NCBI RefSeq assembly: GCF_009363715.1
Contig: NZ_CP045404.1
Span: 4,010,390 to 4,074,389, forward strand
Length of the DNA stretch: 64,000 bases
Direction of reading: 5' to 3'
Source: Roseovarius sp. THAF9
GTDB lineage: Bacteria; Pseudomonadota; Alphaproteobacteria; Rhodobacterales; Rhodobacteraceae
Part shown: positions 33,512-42,763 of the stretch, piece by piece
Layout of the letters: each line of letters opens with the position of its first letter
How positions within the stretch are numbered: position 1 is the stretch's first letter
The notes under the pieces: model-generated
Database searches by the model: none
The model's input: only the letters and a program-made list of their open reading frames with translations
What the model was told of the DNA's origin: nothing
Program-made: the position numbers and the translations under genes

Positions 33512-35739
33512 TGGGTCGGTGGCTCGCCATCCTGCTTTCAGCGATCTGGCCGCTGGCGGCGCAAGCTCAAGACGTTTCAGTGCGTTCGGGAGATCATGAG
33601 GACTTCACGAGACTGGTCTTCAACCTGCCATCACGGATCGATTGGACGATCGAAAACACCGAGAACGAGGCAGTGCTGCGCTTTGCCCGGCGGGGCCTTT
33701 CCTTTGACATCAGCCAAGTGTTCGATCGAATTCAGAAGGATCGAGTGGCGCAGATCGACATTGACCGTGATGCGCAAGCCGTAACACTTCGGTTTGGCTG
33801 CGACTGCGAGGCGACAGGTTTCTGGTTTCGCAAGTCCATGCTGGTCGTCGATGTTGCCGCCAAAGAGGTCGGGTCGACCGGACAGGTGGGGGAGACATCA
33901 AGCGACCACCGCAGCTTTGCGCTTCAGCTTCCGACGCGCGGTACGTCGGCCGCAACGTCCTTGGTGCATCGAGCGATCGGTTTCGAGCCACCTGAAACTA
34001 AGCAAAAGCCCGCAATGGAAAGCCCGCTTTTGCGCGAGACTGGTCTTGAAGAAAGCCGCGACCGCCTGTTGCGCCAATTCAGTCGCGCGGCAAGCCAGGG
34101 TCTGTTGGCACCGAAGAGAACGTTGCCGCAACCGGTTGAAAACGTCACTGAACCATCTCAGCCCGCGCCACCGGAGCCGGCTTTGCAAGACCCAGAGGAA
34201 AGTGACGCCACACTGCCCTTCAACCTTAACATCAATGTTCAAACGGCTGTGGACCGCGACTTCCTGTCCGCGCTTGAAGCAGGTGACCAAACAGGGCTTG
34301 CCGGCAGATGTCTTGATGCAGAGTTGATCGACGTGGCGAACTGGGGGTCGGGCGCGCCGTTCTGGGATCAAATCGGTCCACTCAGAGGTCGCATGACAAG
34401 CGAATTCGATCGTATTGACGAACAGTCGGTCGGCAAGCTGGCCCAACTCTACCTGTACTTCGGCTTCGGCGTCGAGGCTGGCAACATCGCGTCGTTATTG
34501 CCGGACGGTTCGGAGCGGAAGAAAATCTACACGGCGCTGGCGCAGATCATGGATAAGGGCAGTGCAGACGGGACGGTTCTTGCCGACCAGCTCGACTGCG
34601 ACGCGCCAGGTGCGATGTGGTCGGCGCTTTCTCACGAACATTTGCCAACGGATGTCCAGGTGAACAATAACGCGATCGTCCGGGCGTTTTCTGGCTTGCC
34701 TCCGCACCTCAGAAAACATCTCGGGCCAATTCTGTCCGCCAGACTTCTGAGCGCCGGACATGCCCGCCAAAGTTCTGCAATTCTTCGAATCCTAGACCGC
34801 GTCGACGAGACCATGACGCCCGCGGCCAAGATGGTCGTCGCCGATCTGCAAACTCAGAACGGAGAGCTGGAAGCAGCGGAGGAAAGCCTGAAAATTGTGG
34901 TCGAGGCGAACAGTGAGATGTCGCCGGAGGCTGTTGTCCGACAGATTGATAGCCAGATGGAACGCGGGGGCCAAGTTCCGGCGAAACTGGCGCAATTGGC
35001 TTCGGCTTATGCATACGAATATGCAGGGAGCCCCTTGGGGCAAAAGCTGGCGCGGTCGCATGTTCTTGCATTGGGTGCCACCGGTGCGTTCGACGACGCA
35101 TTTTCCGAGCTGGACAGATTTGAGTCGGATGCAGAAGAACCGTTGAACCAGATTCGGGCCGACCTTACGAACCGGCTGGCAACCCATGGCGCGCCATTCG
35201 AAATCCTGCGGTATGTGCTGTCGGACGAGACCGCCCGGCCTGATCTTCTTTCGCAGGAAAGCGCACTTGCGATGGCAGAGCATCTTCTGGATGCAGGGTT
35301 CTACCAACAGAGCCGGGACATGCTGGAGCAAACTTTCCATGGCCGTAACATGCGGAAGGCACGTCTTATCCGGGCAAGGACGGCGCTGAAGCTCGACCAG
35401 CCGCGGCTCGCCGAAGTCGAGTTGCTTGGTCTTGAAGGCAAGGATGTCAACATCCTGCGCGCGCAGGCCCGCAGTATGGTCGGAGAACACCGGCAGGCCT
35501 ATGAGTTGTTCAAATCCGCCGGGCTTGACACCGAGGCGAACCGAGAGGCGTGGTTGGCCGAAAGCGGCGTGGAAGTCACTGGGCCCTCCGCTTCGAATGA
35601 ACCGACGGAAGTTGCCGATGAGGAACCCGGAGTCGGCGTGCTTGCACAGAACAAGCTCCTCTTGGAAGACGTGGGTGCCACGCGCGGCACCCTTCAGGCC
35701 TTGCTGGCCGAAACCCCGGATCCGTCGCCGGAGAATTAG
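33511..35739 (+). CDS. Large secreted TPR-like protein, MotC-like candidate
   Basis: A 742-residue protein with a signal peptide (WLAILLSAIWPLAAQAQ). The first 130 residues (RSGDHEDFTRLVFNLPSRIDWTIENTENEAVLRF) resemble an AMIN-type beta domain; the rest is alpha-helical with TPR-like periodicity. No enzyme motif seen. It is coupled to motA (TGATG) and lies near motE, whose rhizobial counterpart is the chaperone of the periplasmic motor protein MotC. I infer a periplasmic stator or motor factor. Upstream in-frame ATG at 33448 is inside motA and is rejected. Confidence 0.75.
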   Translation: MGRWLAILLSAIWPLAAQAQDVSVRSGDHEDFTRLVFNLPSRIDWTIENTENEAVLRFARRGLSFDISQVFDRIQKDRVAQIDIDRDAQAVTLRFGCDCEATGFWFRKSMLVVDVAAKEVGSTGQVGETSSDHRSFALQLPTRGTSAATSLVHRAIGFEPPETKQKPAMESPLLRETGLEESRDRLLRQFSRAASQGLLAPKRTLPQPVENVTEPSQPAPPEPALQDPEESDATLPFNLNINVQTAVDRDFLSALEAGDQTGLAGRCLDAELIDVANWGSGAPFWDQIGPLRGRMTSEFDRIDEQSVGKLAQLYLYFGFGVEAGNIASLLPDGSERKKIYTALAQIMDKGSADGTVLADQLDCDAPGAMWSALSHEHLPTDVQVNNNAIVRAFSGLPPHLRKHLGPILSARLLSAGHARQSSAILRILDRVDETMTPAAKMVVADLQTQNGELEAAEESLKIVVEANSEMSPEAVVRQIDSQMERGGQVPAKLAQLASAYAYEYAGSPLGQKLARSHVLALGATGAFDDAFSELDRFESDAEEPLNQIRADLTNRLATHGAPFEILRYVLSDETARPDLLSQESALAMAEHLLDAGFYQQSRDMLEQTFHGRNMRKARLIRARTALKLDQPRLAEVELLGLEGKDVNILRAQARSMVGEHRQAYELFKSAGLDTEANREAWLAESGVEVTGPSASNEPTEVADEEPGVGVLAQNKLLLEDVGATRGTLQALLAETPDPSPEN

Positions 35740-35894
35740 GCCCGATTACCAATTGTAAAGGTTAACGCTCTAGACTTGGAGCATAGGCAGAATGCCTTTT
35801 GCAGTGCGGAGAAACCGGTGGAATATTTGCTCGCTCCAGTCCTCTTGAAATACGCCAATTTACCTCTGCGCACGGGGTTCGGGAGGCTTTTGCA

Positions 35895-37979
35895 ATGAAG
35901 CCCCTGACACTCGAGAACTTGTTTCAGCCGACAGTTATGCTGGCTTTGGCTCTGATGGCCATCATCGTCATGATGGTTCTGCCCATGCCGTCCTGGGTGC
36001 TGGACGTGGGTCTTGCGGCTTCTTTCGCGCTGGCCATTTTGATCTTCACCGTCACGCTATTCATCGAGCGACCGCTCGATTTCTCGTCGTTCCCCACGAT
36101 TTTACTCGCGTCTCTGATGCTGAGATTGTCGCTGAATGTTTCTTCGACCAAGCTCATCATCGGCGAAGGGCACACCGGCACTGACGCCGCAGGAGACGTC
36201 ATTCAAGGCTTCGCCAACTTCGTGATGGGCGGCAGCATCTTTTTGGGTCTTGTCGTGTTCTCGGTTCTTTTGATCGTTAATTTCATGGTGATCACGAAAG
36301 GGGCAGCGCGGATGGCCGAAGTGGGTGCGCGTTTTGCCCTCGATGGTATGCCTGGCAAGCAATTGGCGATCGACAGCGATATGTCCGCTGGCGCCATAGA
36401 TCACACCGAAGCAAAGGAGCGGCGTGAACGCGAGCAACAGGAAACGACCTTTTTCGGCTCGCTCGACGGCGCGTCGAAATTCGTGAAGGGCGATGCCGTT
36501 GCAGGTTTGCTGATCACCCTGCTCAACCTCGTGATGGGTCTGATCATGGGCGTCGTAGTGCACGGTATGCCGATAGGGACCGCGTTCGAGACCTATGCCA
36601 TCCTGACGGTCGGCGACGGACTTGTGACCCAGATTCCGGCAGTGGTGATTTCCATTGCGTCAGCCCTTCTGTTGGCCCGCGGAGGCAGCCAAGGCGCGAC
36701 GGACATCGCTCTGACGGCACAGCTTGGCCGGCACCCGTCCGCCATGGCGACGGTTGCCGTTCTGATGATCCTGTTCGCGCTTGTGCCGGGTTTGCCTTTC
36801 ATTCCCTTTATAATCGGCGGTCTGGCCCTTGGCGGAACCGCGCTGTGGCTGTTGCGCACGCGCGGCTTGCCGAAGGAGGCCCCGGTAGAGGTCGATCCGG
36901 AGGTAAGCCCTGCCAGCAAATCGCTGGGCGATATCCTTGACCTTGACGATATCCATGTCGAATTCGCGCCCGACCTCGTTAATATGGTCCTTGATCCGGG
37001 AACCGGCCTCGATGCACGGATCGACAACATGCGTCGCCATGTGGCCAGCTATTTTGGCCTCATCCTGCCAGAAATCCGGCTGACCGATGAACCTGCCTTG
37101 CCGCAGGGCACATATGTCCTGCGGATTCAGGGGGTCGAGCAAGCCCGTGCCGTTCTGCGCCTTGATCACGTTCTGGCGCTTGATCCCGAATCCGCGCCTG
37201 GTCTGCCTTCGGGCGAAAACGTCCGCGAGCCTGTCTACGATGCACCGGCGCGTTGGATTCCCGAGGTTGACCAGACCGATGCGGCCTTGTCCGGTGTCAC
37301 CCTCGTCAATCCCGCAGAGGTGCTTGCAACGCATCTTCTGGAAGTCATCAAGCGCAATCTCGGCCGGTTGCTGACGATGAAGGCAATGCGGCGGTTGCTG
37401 GATGAAATGGTCAATCTCAGCAATCCGGCACGGGCAGAAGCCAACCGAAAGCTGCTTGATGAAATGATTCCCGACCGCGTGCCAACTGATCTATTGCACC
37501 AGGTGTTGCGCCTGCTGCTGGCAGAGCAGGTATCTATTCGCAACCTACCGCTGATCCTGGAGGCGGTGGCCGAGGGCCGCCAGGTACACGCGCATCCCGA
37601 GATGATCTGCGAACATGTGCGGCAAAGGCTGGGCTTCCAGCTTGTCGCCAACCTGCAGCGCGAGGATGGAAGTTTGCCGCTGTTGCAGCTTGCACCGGAA
37701 TGGGAAGACACCTTTTCGACCTATCAGGTGGAAAGCGATCGTGGCCGCCCGGACGTGGCTCTGCCGCCGGAGCTTTTCAACGTTCTCACATCTTCGGTGG
37801 CCGATGCCGTGTCGGACGCGGGCGAACGCGGTGTCTTTCCGGCGATTGTCACTTCGACGCCGCGCCGAAGGTTCCTGCGCACGGTGCTGACGGCGAAAAG
37901 CATCTCGAACCCCGTCTTGTCCTTTGAAGAGATCGGGGCCGATGCCCGGCCGGCCCTGGTTGGCGTGGTTCCGGCATGA
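35895..37979 (+). CDS. flhA: Flagellar export gate protein FlhA
   Basis: A 694-residue export protein: eight membrane helices in the first half, FHIPEP signature region (PSWVLDVGLAASFALAILI, SFPTILLASLMLRLSLNVSSTKLIIGEGH, GMPGKQLAIDSDMSAG), and the cytoplasmic ring-forming half from about 340 on. The ATG giving MKPLTLENLFQP is chosen; a start 96 bases earlier adds no conserved sequence. It heads flhA-fliR-flhB-fliJ-like. Confidence 0.95.
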   Translation: MKPLTLENLFQPTVMLALALMAIIVMMVLPMPSWVLDVGLAASFALAILIFTVTLFIERPLDFSSFPTILLASLMLRLSLNVSSTKLIIGEGHTGTDAAGDVIQGFANFVMGGSIFLGLVVFSVLLIVNFMVITKGAARMAEVGARFALDGMPGKQLAIDSDMSAGAIDHTEAKERREREQQETTFFGSLDGASKFVKGDAVAGLLITLLNLVMGLIMGVVVHGMPIGTAFETYAILTVGDGLVTQIPAVVISIASALLLARGGSQGATDIALTAQLGRHPSAMATVAVLMILFALVPGLPFIPFIIGGLALGGTALWLLRTRGLPKEAPVEVDPEVSPASKSLGDILDLDDIHVEFAPDLVNMVLDPGTGLDARIDNMRRHVASYFGLILPEIRLTDEPALPQGTYVLRIQGVEQARAVLRLDHVLALDPESAPGLPSGENVREPVYDAPARWIPEVDQTDAALSGVTLVNPAEVLATHLLEVIKRNLGRLLTMKAMRRLLDEMVNLSNPARAEANRKLLDEMIPDRVPTDLLHQVLRLLLAEQVSIRNLPLILEAVAEGRQVHAHPEMICEHVRQRLGFQLVANLQREDGSLPLLQLAPEWEDTFSTYQVESDRGRPDVALPPELFNVLTSSVADAVSDAGERGVFPAIVTSTPRRRFLRTVLTAKSISNPVLSFEEIGADARPALVGVVPA

Positions 37980-38749
37980 GTCCGGCGGCAGAGCTTTTGT
38001 CACTGGTCGAAGACGTGCTTTGGTTTCATTTCATCGTGTTCCTGCGCGCCGGCCCGGTAATGGCACTCTTTCCCGGGTTCGGGGAACGCACGGTGCCGAC
38101 GCGTTTCAAGCTGGTACTAGCGATCATGTTCACCATCGTGATCGTCCCGGCCTTGGTGCCTGCATTGGACCCGGTGATGGCGGCCCCTCCACCGCTGGGA
38201 TGGCTTATCCTCTCGGAAACGGCTGTCGGCCTCGTCATCGGGATTGGGCTTCGGATGTTCCTCCTGGCGCTGCAGACGGCCGGTGCGATTGCGGCCCAAT
38301 CGACCTCGCTTTCGCAGATCTTGGGGGATGCCGGGGTGACGCCACTGCCGGCGATCGGGCATTTGCTGGTCGTCGGCGGGCTTGCCCTGGCAATGATCCT
38401 CGACATGCACGTCCACGTGGCCGAAATGATGATCCTGACATATACCCTTTTCCCGGTGGCACAGCTGCCTGATCCGGGGGCTGTCTCGATGTGGGGCATA
38501 CGTCAGGTTTCCGGCGCCTTTGCCCTGGCGTTTACCCTGGCAGCGCCCTTCGTGATCGTGTCGGTGCTCTACAACATCACGCTTGGCGTGATCAATCGCG
38601 CGATGCCGCAAATGATGGTCGTTTTCGTCGGCGCTCCGGTGATCACCGGGGCCGGAATAGCGCTGTTGTTCCTGTTGGCGCCAACGATGCTGACTCTGTG
38701 GATCGAGGCGCTTCAGGCCTTCGTCGTCAATCCGTTCGGAACGCGGTGA
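37976..38749 (+). CDS. fliR: Flagellar export protein FliR
   Basis: A 257-residue membrane protein of the FliPQR export gate. Six helices; motifs FLRAGPVMALFPGFGERTVPTRFKLVLAIM near the start and SEIGLG-like SETAVGLVIGIGLRMFLLALQTAGAIAAQ in the middle. Overlaps flhA by 4 bases and flhB by one base. Confidence 0.94.
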   Translation: MSPAAELLSLVEDVLWFHFIVFLRAGPVMALFPGFGERTVPTRFKLVLAIMFTIVIVPALVPALDPVMAAPPPLGWLILSETAVGLVIGIGLRMFLLALQTAGAIAAQSTSLSQILGDAGVTPLPAIGHLLVVGGLALAMILDMHVHVAEMMILTYTLFPVAQLPDPGAVSMWGIRQVSGAFALAFTLAAPFVIVSVLYNITLGVINRAMPQMMVVFVGAPVITGAGIALLFLLAPTMLTLWIEALQAFVVNPFGTR

Positions 38750-39837
38750 TGTCCGGCTCGCAGGAAGACGATACAGAAAAGTCGCACGAGCCGACACAAC
38801 ACAAGCTGGACGAGGCGCGCAAGAAAGGCGAGTTGGCCCGATCGGCCGACTTGAACACGGCAGCCGCCTATGGGGGCTTTCTTTTGGCCGCACTTGCAAT
38901 CGGAGCCAGCTCTGTCGGCTCGGTCAGCACGGCAATGATGGTGTTGCTCGGACAGGCGGGCGACTTCGCGGATCTCGTGTTCGAAGGTCCGGCGGCCGGT
39001 CCGGTCGGCGGATTGCTGGGGACCATAGCCTTAGGCCTTTTGGCATGGTTTCTGATACCGGCTGTTTCAGCGATGCTCAGTGTCTTTGCACAACGCGCCT
39101 TCGTTTTCGCGCCAACCAAGCTGCAGCCCAAGTTGTCCCGGATCAGTCCGGTCTCTAACGCGAAAAACAAGTACGGCCTCTCAGGTCTGTTCGAGTTCGC
39201 CAAGAGTTTTGCCAAGCTGTTCTTCTACTCGGTCCTGCTGGCCGCATACCTGTCCCTCAGATTGCCGGAAATGGCAGGCAGCCTGCACGCCGAACCTCAG
39301 GTGATCGGGGCGCTGATGGCAAAAATGCTGATCGAGTTTCTGTTCGTGGTCTTCGTGATCGCGGCGTCGATTGGGGTGGTGGATTTTATCTGGCAGCACT
39401 TCGATCACCAACGCAAGAACCGGATGTCGCATCGCGAGGTCAAGGAAGAGCACAAGCAGAACGAGGGCGATCCGCATATGAAACAAGAGCGTCGACAACG
39501 CGCGACGCAGATCGCCAGCCAGCAGATGATTGTCGAAGTTCCGGGGGCGGACGTGGTTATCGTAAACCCGACACATTATGCCGTGGCCCTGAAATGGAGC
39601 CGCCTGCCCGGGGCGGCTCCGATCTGTGTGGCGAAAGGCGTCGATCATGTCGCGCTTGCGATCCGCGATGCGGCGATGGCGCATGGCGTACCGGTGAGGT
39701 CCGATCCGCCAACGGCCCGGGCGGTTTACGCGATGACCCAAATCGGCGACGAGATCGATCCGCAGCACTATCGTGCGGTGGCTGCCGCCATCCGGTTTGC
39801 CGAGGCGATGCGTCAACGTGCGAGGGCCTGGTCATGA
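38749..39837 (+). CDS. flhB: Flagellar export switch protein FlhB
   Basis: A 362-residue protein with the basic KKGELARSADLN amphipathic region, four membrane helices, and the autocleavage motif NPTH (273-276) in VIVNPTHYAVALKW. Cleavage there switches export from rod/hook to filament substrates, together with FliK at 50502. The start overlaps the fliR stop; the earlier in-frame ATG lies inside fliR. Confidence 0.95.
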   Translation: MSGSQEDDTEKSHEPTQHKLDEARKKGELARSADLNTAAAYGGFLLAALAIGASSVGSVSTAMMVLLGQAGDFADLVFEGPAAGPVGGLLGTIALGLLAWFLIPAVSAMLSVFAQRAFVFAPTKLQPKLSRISPVSNAKNKYGLSGLFEFAKSFAKLFFYSVLLAAYLSLRLPEMAGSLHAEPQVIGALMAKMLIEFLFVVFVIAASIGVVDFIWQHFDHQRKNRMSHREVKEEHKQNEGDPHMKQERRQRATQIASQQMIVEVPGADVVIVNPTHYAVALKWSRLPGAAPICVAKGVDHVALAIRDAAMAHGVPVRSDPPTARAVYAMTQIGDEIDPQHYRAVAAAIRFAEAMRQRARAWS

Positions 39838-40256
39838 AAGACGATTTCAACGAGCTTGTGGCGATCACCGATGCGCGGTTCCGAGCGGAACAGGCGAAGC
39901 TGAGGGATATTCTGCAAGCAGAGAAACGCCTGCGCGACAAGGCGGCAGAGCTGGAGGCGGCGCAGTATGCCGCGCGACAGCAATACGCGTCCGAGTGCGC
40001 CGGCCAGCGCGTCTATGGCGGTGACGTACTTTGGCACGGCTGGATCGGTCGCGCACGCCGCCAACTGCAAATTGAACTGGCGCGCGTGCTGGTCGAAAAA
40101 GGAAACAGGATGAGCGCTCTGGGTCAGGCCCACGGGCGCAAGATCGCGTCCGAGTCGCTGGAGACAGATGCGAGGCGCAAGAAACGCGCCGAGTCCCAAA
40201 AGCAGACTATCGAACGGGAACAGGCTCTGTTCCTGCTCGATCACTGGTTTCGCTGA
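39834..40256 (+). CDS. FliJ-like coiled-coil protein (candidate)
   Basis: A 140-residue, highly charged, almost entirely helical protein: DARFRAEQAKLRDILQAEKRLRDKAAELEAA and a C-terminal RRKKRAESQKQTIEREQALFLLDHWF. Its size, antiparallel coiled-coil character and place directly after flhB (4-base overlap) fit FliJ/YscO, the export-ATPase central stalk. No fliJ is seen next to fliI. Sequence similarity to known FliJ is too low to be certain. Confidence 0.65.
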   Translation: MKDDFNELVAITDARFRAEQAKLRDILQAEKRLRDKAAELEAAQYAARQQYASECAGQRVYGGDVLWHGWIGRARRQLQIELARVLVEKGNRMSALGQAHGRKIASESLETDARRKKRAESQKQTIEREQALFLLDHWFR

Positions 40257-40274
40257 CTGCCCGGCGCGCGACGC

Positions 40275-40787
40275 CTAGACGTCCTGGCGGGCGATATCGG
40301 TGATCAGAATGTTATGCACCACATCCCCGATGAGTCCCTGCGCCGTCTCGCGCAGCGACGCGCGCAGAATGTCCATGTTGTTTGCGTTGGTGAACTCGCC
40401 CTCGAAGCCGCCGACATTGGCGTGATCGAAAAGCACTTGCAGGAATGCGTCGCGCAGCTTTGGTTCTCGGGCATAGATCACCTCGGATTGACCTTCAGCC
40501 ACTTCGACGCTCAGCGACATCACCACCAGGGAATTCACGAGGTCATTGGTGACCACCGGCACCACGAACTGATTGTTGAGCTTGACGTACTCGTTTGTCG
40601 TTTCTTCTTCGGCCGCGTCGGCGTCGTGATCCTTTGCGGATGTGTCATGCGCGCCCTGGGATTGGTCGGTGTCGCCGCAGGGATGCATTTCCACCACCTC
40701 CGCAGGATCGGGACGAAGCGCGATCCCTGCGCCCACACCAGCGCCTATTCCGATAAGTGCCATCAGTATTGGAATGAGTTTGCCCAT
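40275..40787 (-). CDS. Second FliL-like protein
   Basis: A 170-residue FliL-family protein: one membrane helix (LIPILMALIGIGAGVGAGIAL), an acidic/His linker (about 39-64), then the FliL domain YVKLNNQFVVPVVTNDLVNSLVVMSLSVEVAEG with the C-terminal ILITDIARQDV. It lies 11 bases after flgH at the end of the flgBC-fliEQ-flgFGAH minus-strand unit. Two FliL proteins in one cluster may serve different ring positions. Confidence 0.85.
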   Translation of the reverse strand: MGKLIPILMALIGIGAGVGAGIALRPDPAEVVEMHPCGDTDQSQGAHDTSAKDHDADAAEEETTNEYVKLNNQFVVPVVTNDLVNSLVVMSLSVEVAEGQSEVIYAREPKLRDAFLQVLFDHANVGGFEGEFTNANNMDILRASLRETAQGLIGDVVHNILITDIARQDV

Positions 40788-40798
40788 GTCGTGACTTT

Positions 40799-41530
40799 CT
40801 AGAACGGAAGGATCATGTCGAGCGCCTGTTGCCCATAGCGCGGTTGCTGGACGTCGGTGATCTGTCCCCGTCCACCGTAGGAGATCCGGGCGGACGCGAT
40901 CTTGTCATAGGTTATCTCATTCTGGCGCGAGATATCCTCGGGCCGCACGAACCCCTGCACGAGCAGTTCGCGCAGTTCGAAATTCACCCGCACCTCTTGC
41001 GAACCCTGGATCGCAAGCACGCCATTTGGAAGAACCTGGGTGACCGAGGCGGCGATGCGCAAGGTCAGTTCCTCGCGTCGGCTTACGGAACCGTCGCCGC
41101 CGGAGCTGCTCGACTGATTGATGCCCACCGCGTTTTCCATACTGGCGCCTTCTGGCAAATCTCCGTCGATCCGCTGCGGGATGCCGAACAGGTCGGGAAT
41201 GGCGAGATCTTCCGATCCGTTCCGGGAACGCGAGGTGGAGTTGGAGATCTGAGCTTCGTCGTCGATCTCGATCACGACGGTCAGGATATCACCACGCTTC
41301 ATGGCCCGCCGATCCCCCAGAAGCGACCGTTGCCCACCGCTCCAGAGCGAGGCGCGATCGACAGGCCGATCAGGCTGAACAACAAGGGGCAGGCCCGGAT
41401 CGTACATTGCACGATTTTCGTCAGTGTCTTCGGTTGGAGTAAAGCTGGGCGGCTTGCCGAAATGATCCATGCGCCCGCAGGCTGCAACAGTACAAATTAA
41501 GGCGAAACAGAGACTGTATTTAAGTGACAT
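40799..41530 (-). CDS. flgH: Flagellar L-ring lipoprotein FlgH
   Basis: A 243-residue outer-membrane ring protein. Lipoprotein signal with lipobox VAAC (lipidated Cys18), then SLWSGGQRSLLGDRRAMKRGDILTVVIEIDDEAQISNSTSRSR and the C-terminal VNFELRELLVQGFVRPEDISRQNEITYDKIASARISYGGRG, both FlgH hallmarks. Standard length. Confidence 0.95.
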   Translation of the reverse strand: MSLKYSLCFALICTVAACGRMDHFGKPPSFTPTEDTDENRAMYDPGLPLVVQPDRPVDRASLWSGGQRSLLGDRRAMKRGDILTVVIEIDDEAQISNSTSRSRNGSEDLAIPDLFGIPQRIDGDLPEGASMENAVGINQSSSSGGDGSVSRREELTLRIAASVTQVLPNGVLAIQGSQEVRVNFELRELLVQGFVRPEDISRQNEITYDKIASARISYGGRGQITDVQQPRYGQQALDMILPF

Positions 41531-41540
41531 TCACACTATC

Positions 41541-41963
41541 CTAATGAGCGACCAGAACCTGGCCAGAGCGACTGACCCGTCCCGAGACGGTATTGCGCGA
41601 CGACATGTTCATGACCCGGACGTACTCTCCGACGCCAGCACGATCGAGCGACCGCCCCTCGGTTGTAATGCGCAGGCCGTTCGCTTCGAAGATCAGGGGC
41701 ACGATCTGATTGCGTTCCACGATGGCCGGCGGCCCCACATCGCCGTGTCGGATGGGGCGGCCGGCATAGAGCGCTGTGCGCGTCTCCATTCCCACCAGCA
41801 AATCGGGATCTTCGATGCCGCCGGGGACCTCGCCGCGTTTCATCGCTAGGTGTTCGACCGTGAGGACCGTTTGCGCACGGATCGTCTGGGCCGCGACGAC
41901 AGTGTCGGCCCTCGCGCCGCCGCCAGCGAGGCCAATGCAGATCAGCGAAAGACAGAGCCGCAT
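41541..41963 (-). CDS. flgA: Flagellar P-ring assembly chaperone FlgA
   Basis: A 140-residue secreted protein (signal ending GGGARA) consisting of the SAF-type C-terminal part of FlgA: LLVGMETRTALYAGRPIRHGDVGPPAIVERNQIVPLIFEANGLRITTEGRSLDRAGVGEYVRVMN. Shorter than the E. coli protein (219) because the N-terminal domain is absent, as common in alphaproteobacteria. Shares one base with flgG. Confidence 0.93.
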   Translation of the reverse strand: MRLCLSLICIGLAGGGARADTVVAAQTIRAQTVLTVEHLAMKRGEVPGGIEDPDLLVGMETRTALYAGRPIRHGDVGPPAIVERNQIVPLIFEANGLRITTEGRSLDRAGVGEYVRVMNMSSRNTVSGRVSRSGQVLVAH

Positions 41964-42748
41964 CAGCGGACCTGCGTCGTGGCGCTGAGCATCTGGTCGG
42001 CGGCTGTAATGACCTTTGCGTTCAACTCGTAACCGCGCTGAGCCTCGATAAGTTCAGTAATCTCGCGCACAGGGTCGACAGAGCTGTCCTCCAGGTATCC
42101 TTGCCGCACTGTGCCCAGGCCGTCCTGGCCCGGTGTGCTGGCAAGAGCAGCGCCGGATGCTTCGGTTTCAAGGAAGAGATTGGCGCCGATCGCTTCCAGC
42201 CCCTTGGCGTTGGTAAAGCCGGCCAGGTTGAGTTGCCCCAAAAGCTGCGCCTCGGTTGCTTCGGCAAAATAAGCGTAGACCTCGCCTGCGCCGTTGATCG
42301 AGATGCTACGCGCATCGTCGGGAATCGTGATTTCAGGCGCGACGGGATAGCCGTCGGACGTGACGATCAACCCGTCTGCCGATCGCTTCAGCGCACCGTC
42401 ACGCGTATAGGCCGCCTGTCCGGATGGTAGCGCCACTTCGAAGTACCCGTTACCCTCGATTGCGATGTCGAGATCGCCACCGGTTGCCGAAAGCGAGCCT
42501 TGCGCAAGGTTGACGGATATGGCTGCGGGCCTGACGCCGAGGCCCAGTTGCACGCCGGTGGGCAGAAGGGTGCCGTCGGCGGCGTTGACCGTGCCGGGGC
42601 GTGCCAGTTGTTGATAATGCAGGTCCGCGAACTCGGCTCGGCGGGTGTTATAGCCGGTCGTGGACATGTTTGCGAGGTTGTTCGAAATGGTTTCGACCCG
42701 CATCTGCTGGGCCGCCATACCGGTTGCGGCGATTTTCAGGGCACGCAT
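41963..42748 (-). CDS. flgG: Distal rod protein FlgG
   Basis: A 261-residue rod protein: MRALKIAATGMAAQQMRVETISNNLANMSTTGYNTRRAEF, central DLDIAIEGNGYFEVALPSG, and C-terminal PVREITELIEAQRGYELNAKVITAADQMLSATTQVR. Length equals the family standard (about 260). Follows flgF by 15 bases. Confidence 0.96.
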   Translation of the reverse strand: MRALKIAATGMAAQQMRVETISNNLANMSTTGYNTRRAEFADLHYQQLARPGTVNAADGTLLPTGVQLGLGVRPAAISVNLAQGSLSATGGDLDIAIEGNGYFEVALPSGQAAYTRDGALKRSADGLIVTSDGYPVAPEITIPDDARSISINGAGEVYAYFAEATEAQLLGQLNLAGFTNAKGLEAIGANLFLETEASGAALASTPGQDGLGTVRQGYLEDSSVDPVREITELIEAQRGYELNAKVITAADQMLSATTQVR

Positions 42749-42763
42749 GGCAATCTCCTTTGG

